Positions 53,551 through 61,271 of a DNA stretch of 61,271 bases are shown piece by piece. The notes below the pieces were generated by a model that was given only the letters and a program-made list of their open reading frames with translations, searched no databases and had not been told where the DNA came from. A program made the translations under genes and the position numbers. Position 1 is the first letter of the stretch, and each line of letters starts with the position of its first letter. The DNA is from Kiloniellaceae bacterium (lineage in GTDB: Bacteria; Pseudomonadota; Alphaproteobacteria; Kiloniellales; Kiloniellaceae), in assembly GCA_009377535.1 (NCBI GenBank), contig WHTV01000016.1, positions 1 to 61,271 on the forward strand, in the 5' to 3' direction.

Positions 53551-54591
53551 ATGAAGAAGTTCCTCCCTGCGGTTCTTTGCCTCACCCTGCTGTTCTCCGA
53601 CGCGCCGCCACCAGCATCCGCGCAGGCCACGACTCCCGCCGAGGCGCCGCGCCCGCAGCCTTCGCTCAGCGGCATCGTCCAGCAGGCCGAAGCGCTGGAC
53701 CCGCTGGAAACCCTGATCATCGCCCGGGACGGCGAAATCCTGGTTGAGCAAGGCTTCCGCGGCCGCTCGACAGTGGAGCCGACCAACATCAAGTCGGCTT
53801 CGAAGTCCATCATTTCGGCCCTGGTCGGCATCGCGGTCGGCAAGGGGCTTCTCGAAGGGCCGGACCAGGAGATCGCGCCGCTGCTTCGCGACAAGCTGCC
53901 GGAGGATGCCGATGCGCGGATCCATGACATCACCATCGGAAACCTGCTCTCGATGCAGGCCGGCCTCGCGCGCACCTCGGGTGCGAACTATGGGCGCTGG
54001 GTGTCGAGCCGCGACTGGGTGCGCGCAGCGCTCGCGCAGCCTTTCGCAGGCGAGCCGGGGGGCGGCATGCTCTATTCCACGGGCAACTCCCATCTGCTCT
54101 CGGCGATCCTGACGCGCGCGAGCGGGCGCTCCACGCTTGAGCTGGCGCGGGAATGGCTGGCGCCGCTGGAGGACTTCGCCATCGCCGATTGGATGCGCGA
54201 TCCGCAGGGCATCTATTTCGGCGGGAATCAGATGGCGATGAGTGCCAGATCGATGCTGGCCTTTGGCGAGCTCTACCGCAACGGCGGCAGGGTCGGCGAT
54301 CGGCAGGTGATCCCGCAGGAATGGATCGAGGCTTCCTGGCAGCCGCGCACGCGGTCCATTTTCCACGACGACCTCTACGGCTATGGCTGGTTCCTGGCAG
54401 AGATGTTGGGCCACCGCGTGAACTATGCCTGGGGCTATGGCGGCCAGATGATCTATGTCGTGCCGAGCCTGGACCTCACGGTGGTCATGACCTCAGTGCA
54501 AGGACATCCCTCGGCCCGAAGCGGCCACCGCGACAAGCTGCACGACCTCATGAGAAACATTGTCACGGTAGTGAAGGCGGAGGAAGCCTGA
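53551..54591 (+). CDS. Serine hydrolase, beta-lactamase (class C-like) family
   Basis: A 346-residue exported protein with a signal peptide (residues 1-24, 'PPPASAQA'). The SxxK motif is in 'IKSASKSIISALVG', the Y-x-N-like element in 'MLYSTGNSHLLSAILTR', and a C-terminal 'NYAWGYGGQMIYVVPSLDL' stands for the third box. Such proteins are usually esterases or D-aminopeptidases rather than beta-lactamases. It lies 46 nt behind cdhR; a functional link is unclear. Confidence 0.85.
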   Translation: MKKFLPAVLCLTLLFSDAPPPASAQATTPAEAPRPQPSLSGIVQQAEALDPLETLIIARDGEILVEQGFRGRSTVEPTNIKSASKSIISALVGIAVGKGLLEGPDQEIAPLLRDKLPEDADARIHDITIGNLLSMQAGLARTSGANYGRWVSSRDWVRAALAQPFAGEPGGGMLYSTGNSHLLSAILTRASGRSTLELAREWLAPLEDFAIADWMRDPQGIYFGGNQMAMSARSMLAFGELYRNGGRVGDRQVIPQEWIEASWQPRTRSIFHDDLYGYGWFLAEMLGHRVNYAWGYGGQMIYVVPSLDLTVVMTSVQGHPSARSGHRDKLHDLMRNIVTVVKAEEA

Positions 54592-54675
54592 GAGGACCGG
54601 GTCGGAGCAACGGGTTGTCGGGAGGCGCAGCTGCGTATATCTCATTGCCATTCAAGCAGAAAGGAAGACACCCAG

Positions 54676-55080
54676 GTGGATAAGATCGATCTTGGACTGA
54701 CCGGCCACGCAGAAATGATGGTCGGTACCAGCGATACTGCGCCGCGCATAGGCTCAGGCCGCATCGCAGTGCTTGCGACCCCCAAGATGATCAACCTCAT
54801 CGAGGAAGCCGCGCTGGCCGCCGTCGAACATCTCTTGCCGGACGGCAAGCAGTCGCTCGGCACCCATGTCGACATCTCCCACCTCGCGGCCACGCCGGTC
54901 GGCATGACGGTAAAGGCAGAAGCCGAATTGATCGAGGTGAACGGACGCAAGCTGTTGTTCGCCGTCCGTGCCCATGACGAGATGGACCTGATCGGCGAGG
55001 GCCGGCATGAGCGCGTGATCGTAACCGCCGCGTCCTTTCAGGCGCGCATCGACGAAAAAGGCAAATCCCTGAGGACTTGA
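54676..55080 (+). CDS. FlK-like hot-dog thioesterase
   Basis: A 134-residue hot-dog protein of the fluoroacetyl-CoA thioesterase-like family. Key pieces are 'MINLIEEAALAAVEHLLPDG', the catalytic-type Glu and the 'SLGTHVDISHLAATPVGMTV' strand with the family His, followed by 'RHERVIV'. The start is GTG 54676 with AAGGAAG upstream. It is near the carnitine genes on the same strand as cdhR, so it is one candidate for hydrolysing carnitinyl-CoA, but this is speculation. Confidence 0.85.
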   Translation: MDKIDLGLTGHAEMMVGTSDTAPRIGSGRIAVLATPKMINLIEEAALAAVEHLLPDGKQSLGTHVDISHLAATPVGMTVKAEAELIEVNGRKLLFAVRAHDEMDLIGEGRHERVIVTAASFQARIDEKGKSLRT

Positions 55081-55145
55081 TCGTCTGGCGCTCTACGCGC
55101 GCAGTGGCCGAAAGGAACCTCCGCCACGGTGATCGCCGAGCCGGC

Positions 55146-55487
55146 TCAGTGGTCCGAGCGGTGCAGCACCTGGTCGGCGAGGCCGGTGTCGTAGGCCAGG
55201 GCCTCCGCGCTCAGCATCGCGCCCATGGGATGCAGCGAGCGCAGCAGGCCCTTGCGCTCCAGGACCGCGAAGACGTTGGCGTTGCCGAGACCGCTGGCGT
55301 CCCGGGCCAGCACCATGGCATCGCCGACGTGGAAGTGGTTGCCGTGCGCCGAGGGGAAGTTGATGACCAGCACGCTGCCTTCCTCGTCGCCCGGCTGGGC
55401 GTGATTTGGGCTGCGCGCCATCTGCTGCAGGATCGCCAGGGTCTTCAACTGCAGGGCATTCAGCTTGAGCGGGTTCTTCTTGGCCAT
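55146..55487 (-). CDS. Conserved hypothetical protein
   Basis: A 113-residue protein beginning 'MAKKNPLKLNALQLKTLAIL'. The middle has 'VLVINFPSAHGNHFHVGDAM', and the C-terminus 'FAVLERKGLLRSLHPMGAML' reads like a winged-helix-type C-terminal part. No signal or TM segment. ATG 55487 is preferred over an upstream frame that runs into the dctB promoter region. Function unknown; divergent from dctB. Confidence 0.72.
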   Translation of the reverse strand: MAKKNPLKLNALQLKTLAILQQMARSPNHAQPGDEEGSVLVINFPSAHGNHFHVGDAMVLARDASGLGNANVFAVLERKGLLRSLHPMGAMLSAEALAYDTGLADQVLHRSDH

Positions 55488-55600
55488 GGCCGAGGCATAG
55501 CGCCTGAACGCCCTTCCGCCAAGAGGAGAGATGGCTTTGCGGGTTCTGCCGCCCCGAGGCGCTTCTTTGTTCGGGACAAAACCGCTATAGAATCGCCTCC

Positions 55601-57406
55601 ATGAGCTTTCCGAGGGCACTCCCACTGCGCTTGAACAGGCTTGCCGTGCTGGTGGCGGCGACCCTGCTGGCGGCCGGCGCCATCTTCCTGGTCTGGCAGG
55701 CGGCCCACAATGCCGGCATTTCCCAGGCCGAAAGGGCGCTCGACCGGCGCCTCCAGCTGTTCAGCCGGGCGGTCGAAAGCGAGATCGAGAAGTTCCGCTC
55801 GCTGGCCCCGGTGCTGGCCCGCGATGCCCGCATCCGGGACCTGCTGCTGGCCGGCCCGCCGGCGGCAGCCGCCGCCAATGCCTACTTGGAGGCGGTGGCG
55901 GCCGACACCGGTGCCGACGTGCTCTACGTCCTCGACGCCGGTGGCCTCACCGTCGCCGCCAGCAACCACGCCCAGCCGCAGAGCTTCGTCGGCCACAACT
56001 ACCGCTTCCGGCCCTATTTCCAGGATGCCGCCACCCGCGGCCAGGGCCGCTATTACGCCGTCGGCGTGACCACGGGCAAGCCCGGCTATTTCCTCTCCTC
56101 GGCGATCCGCGACGGCGACCGCCTGCTCGGCGTGGCGGTGGTGAAGGTCGATATGGCGCCGTTGGAGGCGAGTTGGGCGGCAGCCAATCCGCTGGTAGCC
56201 GTCGCTGACGGCTTCGGCGTCATCTTTCTTTCCGGGCGGGACGACTGGAAGTACCGCGCCATTGCCCCGCTCAGCAAGGAAGCCCTCGAACGGCTCGACG
56301 CCTCCCGCAAGTTTTCCGGTGTCGATCTTTCCGCCAAGACGCCGCTCTTCGACGCCGGCGGCCTTGCGCCGTCCTCGACCCTGGTCGCCGGCGACCTGCT
56401 GTTCCGCACCGCAGCTATCGTCCCCGAGGGCTGGCTGCTGCTCGCCGCCAGCGACATGTCCGCGATCCAGGGCGGGGCCAGTCTCGCCGGCATGATCGCC
56501 GCGCTGTTCTTCCTGCTCTCCGCCGCGGCGGTCGCCAACTTCCGCCAGCGCCGCCAGCTGCTGCGCACCAAGCTGGAATCCCACGACGCCCTGGAGCGCG
56601 CCGTGGCCGAGCGCACTGCGGAGCTGGCGCGCGAGGTGCAGGAGCGCCGCCGCGCCGAGGCCGACCTGCGGGCGGCGCAGGACTCGCTGGTCCAGGCGGC
56701 GAGCCTGGCCGCGCTGGGGCGCATGTCGGCGGCCATCGCCCACGAGGTGAGCCAGCCGCTGGCGGCCATCGAGAACACCCTGGCGACGGCCGGCCTCTAT
56801 GCCGAGCGTGGCGATGCGGCGGAGACCGGGCGCATCGTGCGCAAGGCGCGCGCCCTGACCGAGCGCATACAGCGTACGGTGCGGCACCTGAAGACCATCG
56901 CCCGGCCGCAGGTCTCCGATACCCGGCCGGTCGCCTTCGCCAAGAGCGTCGAGGCGGCGATCGACATCGTCGCCTACCGCGCCAAGCTCCTTGAGGTCGA
57001 GATCGTCACCGAGTTGCCGCGCCATCCGGTCTTCGTCAGCGCCAACGACATCGGCATCGAGCAGATCGTCCTCAACCTCATCAACAACGCGTTGGACGCC
57101 GTGACCGGGACGCCCAACCCGATGGTTCGCGTGAGCATCGCTTCCGACGAGGCAGCGGGCATCGTGAAGGTCGCCGACAACGGACCGGGCATCGACGCCG
57201 CCGTGATGCGGCGCATCACCGAACCCTTCTTCTCGACCAAGCGGGCGGGCGAAGGCCTCGGCCTGGGGCTCTCGATCTGCAGCGCCATCGTCGAGAAGTT
57301 CGGCGGCCGCATCAGCGCCGGGCGCGCGCCGGAAGGCGGCGCCGAGTTTGCCGTCGCCCTACCGCTTGCCGGGGTCGAGGGGCAGCGCCGCGGAGACGCG
57401 GCATGA
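55601..57406 (+). CDS. dctB: Sensor histidine kinase, DctB-like
   Basis: A 601-residue membrane kinase. TM1 (about 12-32), a double-PDC periplasmic sensor (about 35-300, with 'NYRFRPYFQDAATRGQGRYY' and 'KPGYFLSSAIRDGDRLLGV' as in DctB), and TM2 (about 290-312). A coiled coil leads to HisKA with His381 in 'AAIAHEVSQPLAAIENTL'. The ATPase has 'LNLINNALDAV', 'DNGPGID' and 'EGLGLGLSICSAIVEKFGG'. It is co-translated with dctD (ATGA). DctB senses C4-dicarboxylates in rhizobia; here the next transport gene is a TAXI receptor, so the ligand may differ. Confidence 0.9.
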   Translation: MSFPRALPLRLNRLAVLVAATLLAAGAIFLVWQAAHNAGISQAERALDRRLQLFSRAVESEIEKFRSLAPVLARDARIRDLLLAGPPAAAAANAYLEAVAADTGADVLYVLDAGGLTVAASNHAQPQSFVGHNYRFRPYFQDAATRGQGRYYAVGVTTGKPGYFLSSAIRDGDRLLGVAVVKVDMAPLEASWAAANPLVAVADGFGVIFLSGRDDWKYRAIAPLSKEALERLDASRKFSGVDLSAKTPLFDAGGLAPSSTLVAGDLLFRTAAIVPEGWLLLAASDMSAIQGGASLAGMIAALFFLLSAAAVANFRQRRQLLRTKLESHDALERAVAERTAELAREVQERRRAEADLRAAQDSLVQAASLAALGRMSAAIAHEVSQPLAAIENTLATAGLYAERGDAAETGRIVRKARALTERIQRTVRHLKTIARPQVSDTRPVAFAKSVEAAIDIVAYRAKLLEVEIVTELPRHPVFVSANDIGIEQIVLNLINNALDAVTGTPNPMVRVSIASDEAAGIVKVADNGPGIDAAVMRRITEPFFSTKRAGEGLGLGLSICSAIVEKFGGRISAGRAPEGGAEFAVALPLAGVEGQRRGDAA

Positions 57407-58746
57407 GCCGCGGGCGCATCCTGGTGGTCGACGACGACGCGGACCTCCTGGCCTCGACCTGCGAATGGCTGAGCGCCACCGGCTTCGAGGTGGAGGGGGC
57501 GGCGCTGGGCAGCGAAGCCCTCAGGATCCTTGGCGCAGAGACCTCCACCATGCCCGACGTGCTGGTCACCGACATCCGCATGCCCGGCCTCGACGGCATC
57601 GCCGTGCTCGAGGGGGCGCTGCGCCTCGACCCCGACACGCCGGTGGTGCTGCTGACCGGCCACGGTGACATCGCGCTGGCAGTGAAGGCGATGCGCGCCG
57701 GCGCCCACGATTTCCTCGAGAAACCCTACGACGCCGACCACTTGGTGGCGGTGCTCGACCGCGCCGTCGCACAGCGCCGCCTCGCCGGCGAGATCCGCGA
57801 GCTGCGCTTGCGGGTGGCCGGCGGCGACGCGCTGGAAACCCGGCTGATCGGCAACGACGCGGCGACGGTCGATCTGCGCCGGCGGGTCGTCCACCTGGCC
57901 GACATCGATGCCGATGTGCTGATCATCGGCGAGACCGGCACCGGCAAGGAGGTCGTCGCCCGGGCCCTGCACGACTACGGCAAGCGCAGCGACAGGCCCT
58001 TCGTCGCCATCAACTGTGCCGCCATTCCGGAAGCGATCTTCGAGAGCGAGGTCTTCGGCCATGAGCGCGGCGCCTTCACGGGCGCGCTCGACCGGCGCAT
58101 CGGCAAGATCGAGCACGCAAACGGCGGCACGGTCTTCCTCGACGAGATCGAGTCGATGCCGCCCACCCTGCAGACCAAGATCCTCCGCCTGCTGCAGGAA
58201 CGCCAGGTCGAACCGCTGGGCGCCAACCGCTTGCATCCCGTTGACGTGCGCTTCATCGCGGCGACCAAGACGGACCTGAAGCGCTGTGCCGCCGAGGGCG
58301 GCTTCCGCAGCGACCTCTACTACCGGCTTTCCACCGTCGAGCTGCACCTGAAGCCGCTACGCCAGCGGCGCCAGGACATTCCGCTGCTCTTCGACCACTT
58401 CGTGAAAGGCGCGGCGTCGCGCCACGGCGTCGCGCCGCGGGCGATTCAACCGGTGACGCTCGCTGCCCTGCAGGCAGCCGAGTGGGAAGGCAATGTCCGC
58501 GAGCTGAAGGCGGAGGCCGAGCGCTATGTGCTGGGTTACCCGCAGCACAGCGCGCAGCCCGACGGCGACGCTGACGGCAGCCTGCCGGCGCGGGTCGCCA
58601 GCTACGAGGCGCAGTTGATCCGCCAGGCGGTGGCCGAGGCCGGCGGCAGCGTCGCCGAGGCCGCCGAAGCGCTCGGCATCCCGCGGCGTACCCTGGCGGA
58701 GAAGATGGCGCGCCACGGCCTCCGGCGCGACCGCCTGCCGGCCTGA
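57403..58746 (+). CDS. dctD: Sigma-54-dependent response regulator, DctD-like
   Basis: A 447-residue NtrC-family activator. The receiver domain has phospho-acceptor Asp57 in 'VLVTDIRMPGLDG'. The AAA+ domain (about 145-380) has 'GETGTGKEVVARALH', GAFTGA at 223-228 for sigma-54 contact, and 'GGTVFLDEIESMPPTLQTK'. A Fis-type HTH ends the protein ('AAEALGIPRRTLAEKMARHG'). The start overlaps dctB. A DctD-like enhancer and a -24/-12 promoter lie directly downstream, pointing to control of the TAXI-TRAP genes. Confidence 0.93.
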   Translation: MSRGRILVVDDDADLLASTCEWLSATGFEVEGAALGSEALRILGAETSTMPDVLVTDIRMPGLDGIAVLEGALRLDPDTPVVLLTGHGDIALAVKAMRAGAHDFLEKPYDADHLVAVLDRAVAQRRLAGEIRELRLRVAGGDALETRLIGNDAATVDLRRRVVHLADIDADVLIIGETGTGKEVVARALHDYGKRSDRPFVAINCAAIPEAIFESEVFGHERGAFTGALDRRIGKIEHANGGTVFLDEIESMPPTLQTKILRLLQERQVEPLGANRLHPVDVRFIAATKTDLKRCAAEGGFRSDLYYRLSTVELHLKPLRQRRQDIPLLFDHFVKGAASRHGVAPRAIQPVTLAALQAAEWEGNVRELKAEAERYVLGYPQHSAQPDGDADGSLPARVASYEAQLIRQAVAEAGGSVAEAAEALGIPRRTLAEKMARHGLRRDRLPA

Positions 58747-58766
58747 GATCCGTTTTTCGGCAAGAA

Positions 58767-58804
58767 TCCGCCAAGCTGGTCGCTGTGCTTGGCGGAAATC
58801 CGCC
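58767..58804. promoter_or_regulatory. Predicted DctD upstream activator sites
   Basis: GGCGGA-AA-TCCGCC (58791-58804) is a perfect palindrome closely resembling known rhizobial DctD sites of the form GCGGAAA(T/C)CCGC. An outer inverted repeat TCCGCCAAGC (58767-58776) and GCTTGGCGGA (58787-58796) implies a second, overlapping site. They lie about 65-100 nt upstream of the sigma-54 promoter, the usual range for an enhancer. Confidence 0.75.
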
Positions 58805-58867
58805 GCGGGCTGGCGCTTTGCGTTTGCCAAGCTCTTGGAATCCCTCATGCCCGGCCTAACTCAAAGC

Positions 58868-58882
58868 TGGCATAGATCCTGC
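58868..58882 (+). promoter_or_regulatory. Sigma-54 promoter of the TAXI-TRAP operon
   Basis: TGGCATAGATCCTGC has GG and GC dinucleotides exactly 12 nt apart, matching the TGGCAC-N5-TTGC -24/-12 consensus in most positions. Transcription would start near 58893, giving a leader of about 57 nt before ATG 58950. It follows dctD and the DctD-like sites, so it is probably activated by DctB/DctD. Confidence 0.8.
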
Positions 58883-58949
58883 GTAAGTCCTGCTGGAACT
58901 CAAAGGCGGGCCCTGCAAGGTTCGCGCACACGCCCTAGGGAGGAAAATC

Positions 58950-59906
58950 ATGAAGCGTTTTGCTAAAGGCTTTGTCGCGGCCGGAGCCCTGGTCTTCGCC
59001 AGCGCGCTCACGCCGGTGACGGCGCAGGCCGAACAGTTCGTCAACGTGCTGACCGGCGGCACCGCCGGTGTCTACTACCCGCTCGGCGTGGCGCTGTCGA
59101 AGATCTACGGCGACAAGATCGCTGACGTGCGCACCCAGGTGCAGTCGACCAAGGCCTCGGTCGAGAACCTGAACCTGTTGCAACAGGGCAAGGGCGAAAT
59201 TGCCCTGGCGCTCGGCGATTCCGTGAAGCTCGCCTGGCAGGGCGATGCGGATGCCGGCTTCAAGTCGCCGCTCGACAAGCTGCGCATCGTCGCCGCCATC
59301 TACCCGAACTACATCCAGATCGTCGCCTCCAAGGAATCCGGCGTGAAGAACCTGGCCGACCTGAAGGGCAAGAGCGTTTCGGTCGGCGCGCCGAAGTCCG
59401 GCACCGAGCTGAACGCCCGCGCGATCTTTGCAGCGGCGGGCATGAGCTATGACGATCTCGGCAAGACCGAGTACCTGCCCTTCGCCGAGTCCGTCGAACT
59501 GATCAAGAACCGCCAGCTCGATGCCACACTGCAGTCGGCCGGCCTCGGCGTCGCCTCGATCAAGGACCTCTCGACCTCGGTCGACGTGCAGATGGTCGCC
59601 GTCCCGGCCGAGGTCGTGGCCAAGCTCGGCGCGCCCTATATCGCGGCGACGATCCCGACCGGCACCTACACCGGCCAGGACAGCGAAGTGTCGACCGTGG
59701 CCGTCGTGAACTTCCTGGTCACCCACTCGGAGGTGTCGGACGAACTCGCCTACCAGATGACCAAGCAACTCTTCGAGAATCTTCCCGACATGGTTGCCGC
59801 CCACAACGCCGCCAAGGCGATCACCCTGGAGGGTGCCCTCGAGGGCCTGCCGGCGCCCCTGCATCCCGGCGCCGAGCGCTTCTACAAGGAAAAGGGCTTG
59901 ATGTAA
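58950..59906 (+). CDS. TAXI family TRAP transporter solute-binding protein
   Basis: A 318-residue periplasmic receptor with signal peptide (about 1-26, 'TPVTAQAEQF'). The TAXI family opening is 'VNVLTGGTAGVYYPLGVALS', followed by 'TQVQSTKASVENLNLLQQGK', 'SVSVGAPKSGTELNARAIF' and 'ATIPTGTYTGQDSEVSTVAV'. TAXI proteins work with fused 4TM/12TM permeases, which is what follows. Start has GGGAGGAAAA upstream. Ligand unknown; other TAXI receptors bind glutamate or similar carboxylates. Confidence 0.93.
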   Translation: MKRFAKGFVAAGALVFASALTPVTAQAEQFVNVLTGGTAGVYYPLGVALSKIYGDKIADVRTQVQSTKASVENLNLLQQGKGEIALALGDSVKLAWQGDADAGFKSPLDKLRIVAAIYPNYIQIVASKESGVKNLADLKGKSVSVGAPKSGTELNARAIFAAAGMSYDDLGKTEYLPFAESVELIKNRQLDATLQSAGLGVASIKDLSTSVDVQMVAVPAEVVAKLGAPYIAATIPTGTYTGQDSEVSTVAVVNFLVTHSEVSDELAYQMTKQLFENLPDMVAAHNAAKAITLEGALEGLPAPLHPGAERFYKEKGLM

Positions 59907-59913
59907 CCTGGGC

Positions 59914-59945
59914 GCCGCCGGCTGCCCTGGTGGGAAGCCGGCGGC
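59914..59945 (+). other. Strong hairpin between the TAXI receptor and the permease
   Basis: GCCGCCGGCT (59914-59923) and AGCCGGCGGC (59936-59945) form a perfect 10-bp stem with a 12-nt loop, 8 nt after the receptor stop. No T-run follows. Its position parallels the dctP-dctQ hairpin at 2019-2054. Confidence 0.75.
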
Positions 59946-60008
59946 ATGCCATCTTTGTGAAGGCCGGAAGGCACGCCTGCCGTGACGGCCGGCGGAGGAA
60001 CGGGCCAG

Positions 60009-61271
60009 ATGCTGCGCGACAGCCAGAAGCACGAAATGCCGACTGAGGCCCGGGACCTCGGCCTTGAGGATCCCTTGGCCGAGAGCTTTCCGCAGACGCG
60101 GGAAGGCCGCCTGTTGTTCTGGATCGCGGTCGCCTTCTCCGCCTTCCAGGTCGCGACGGCCGCCCATCTCATCGACTTCCCGAGCCAGGTCGTCCGGGCC
60201 TTCCACCTCGGCTTCCTCACGGTGCTGGTGTTCCCGCTGGTGATGGCGATCCGCGGCGCGGCCCTGCCCTGGCGGGCTCTGGCCTGGATTGCCGCCGCTG
60301 CCGGTGCGGCCGTCGCCTTCTACCAGTGGTGGGATTTCACCGCGCTTTTGATGCGCGCCGGCGACCCGCTGCCGCGCGACATCGCCTTCGGCGTTGTGGC
60401 CCTGGTCACCGTCTTCGCCGGGACCTGGGTCATCATGGGTCCGGCGCTGCCGATCATCTCCGGCATCTTCCTCGCCTACTGTCTCTACGGTGAATACCTG
60501 CCCGCGCCGCTCAATCACCGCGGCTACGACTTCTACCAGGTCATAGACCACATGACCTACGGCACCGAGGGCATCTACGGCGTGCCGATCTACGTGTCGT
60601 CAACCTACATCTTCCTCTTCATCCTCTTCGGCGCCTTCCTGGAGAAGGCCGGCATGATCCGGTTGTTCACCGATATCTCGCTCGGCCTCGTCGGCCACCG
60701 CCGCGGCGGCGCCGCCAAGGTCGCGGTGATTTCCTCCGGACTGATGGGCACCATCTCGGGCTCGGGGGTCGCCAATGTGGTGACGACGGGCCAATTCACC
60801 ATCCCCTTGATGAAACGCTTCGGCTACCGCGCCGCCTTCGCCGGCGGCGTCGAAGCGACCGCCTCCATGGGCGGGCAGATCATGCCGCCGGTGATGGGCG
60901 CGGTCGCCTTCATCATGGCGGAGACGCTGGGTGTCGAGTACCACGAGGTCGTCAAGGCAGCGATCATTCCGGCCGTGCTCTACTTCGCCTCGGCCTTCTG
61001 GATGGTGCACCTGGAGGCCGGCAAGCGCAGCCTGATGGGCCTGCCGAAGGAGGAGCTGCCGTCGATCAGCGCCGCGCTCCGGCGCAGCTGGTATCTGCTG
61101 ATGCCTCTCGCCGTGCTGATCTACCTGCTGTTCACCGGCTATACGCCGCTCTTCGCCGGCACCGTCGGCCTGGCCCTGACGGCCCTGCTGATCCTCGGCG
61201 GCTCGGTGGCGCTCGGTCTGCCTTCGCAGGTGCTGCGCGTGATCTTCTGGGTCGGGCTCGGCCTGGTTGCC
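60009..61271 (+). CDS. TRAP transporter fused permease (4TM/12TM), partial
   Basis: 421 codons from ATG 60009 to the window edge; the frame is still open, so the C-terminal part is missing. The first about 150 residues are the DctQ-like small-subunit part with four TM helices; the DctM-like part begins near 'YVSSTYIFLFILFGAFLEKA' and includes 'SSGLMGTISGSGVANVVTTG' and 'SMGGQIMPPVMGAVAFIMAE', both typical of TAXI-linked TRAP permeases. GGAGGAAC precedes the ATG; GTG 59982 is in frame. Confidence 0.92.
   Translation, partial: MLRDSQKHEMPTEARDLGLEDPLAESFPQTREGRLLFWIAVAFSAFQVATAAHLIDFPSQVVRAFHLGFLTVLVFPLVMAIRGAALPWRALAWIAAAAGAAVAFYQWWDFTALLMRAGDPLPRDIAFGVVALVTVFAGTWVIMGPALPIISGIFLAYCLYGEYLPAPLNHRGYDFYQVIDHMTYGTEGIYGVPIYVSSTYIFLFILFGAFLEKAGMIRLFTDISLGLVGHRRGGAAKVAVISSGLMGTISGSGVANVVTTGQFTIPLMKRFGYRAAFAGGVEATASMGGQIMPPVMGAVAFIMAETLGVEYHEVVKAAIIPAVLYFASAFWMVHLEAGKRSLMGLPKEELPSISAALRRSWYLLMPLAVLIYLLFTGYTPLFAGTVGLALTALLILGGSVALGLPSQVLRVIFWVGLGLVA

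Noticed and set aside
58767..58804. Intrinsic terminator after dctD
   Set aside because: The inverted repeats are not followed by a T-run and match DctD operators, so regulation of the TAXI promoter explains them better.

Overview
The window is a GC-rich, gene-dense chromosomal segment from an alphaproteobacterium. Dense tail-to-head operons, a PhaR-type PHB repressor, MetX/MetW, DUF2125, carnitine dehydrogenase fused to a thioesterase, and several TRAP and ABC importers all fit a Rhodospirillales-like heterotroph. That taxonomic placement is inference. I see no rRNA, tRNA, CRISPR array, integrase or insertion sequence, so the segment reads as core or metabolic chromosome.

Layout. 1-3099 (minus): a DctPQM TRAP importer, with the large permease cut by the window edge. 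3417-6563: a TonB energising system (periplasmic protein, ExbB, two ExbD, TonB). 6589-8178 (minus): an orphan PAS histidine kinase. 8607-11775: an acyl-CoA dehydrogenase, an AGE-family sugar epimerase and a LysE exporter. 11784-18412: an M20 deacylase followed by a complete dipeptide/oligopeptide-type ABC importer (SBP, two permeases, two ATPases). 18396-23328: small conserved proteins, HlyU, a PuuB-like oxidase, a FemAB-like acyltransferase and an XRE regulator. 23851-25960: a nitrilase-family amidohydrolase and a GlxA-type regulator. 26797-28524: a PAS-GGDEF-EAL protein. 28555-33411: the PHB locus (phaR, phaM-like, phaC-like, phaA, phaB). 33424-38922: assorted genes ending in metX-metW. 39084-42102: a Phe-rich leader peptide, chorismate mutase, an aromatic/histidinol-phosphate aminotransferase and TyrA. 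42035-44754: DUF2125, ChaC and threonine dehydratase. 44796-55080: a carnitine / gamma-butyrobetaine catabolic island. 55601-61271: DctB/DctD and a TAXI-type TRAP transporter behind a sigma-54 promoter; the fused permease runs off the window.

How the genes work together. The most interesting block is 44796-53504. It appears to hold every step of an oxygenase-free route from gamma-butyrobetaine to glycine betaine: an ADP-forming acyl-CoA ligase, an acyl-CoA dehydrogenase, a CaiD-like hydratase, L-carnitine dehydrogenase fused to a betainyl-CoA thioesterase, a DUF849 3-dehydrocarnitine cleavage enzyme, and a divergent CdhR-type regulator. Release of carnitine from carnitinyl-CoA is the only step without an obvious enzyme; an alpha/beta hydrolase and a hot-dog thioesterase at the edges are candidates.

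Other notable points are a roughly 200-bp out-of-frame overlap between the phaM-like and phaC-like genes, a candidate attenuation-type leader peptide (4 Phe and 1 Tyr in 19 codons) before the aromatic operon, a DctD-like enhancer plus a -24/-12 promoter in front of a TAXI-TRAP gene, and strong hairpins in all three gaps between a solute-binding protein and its permease.
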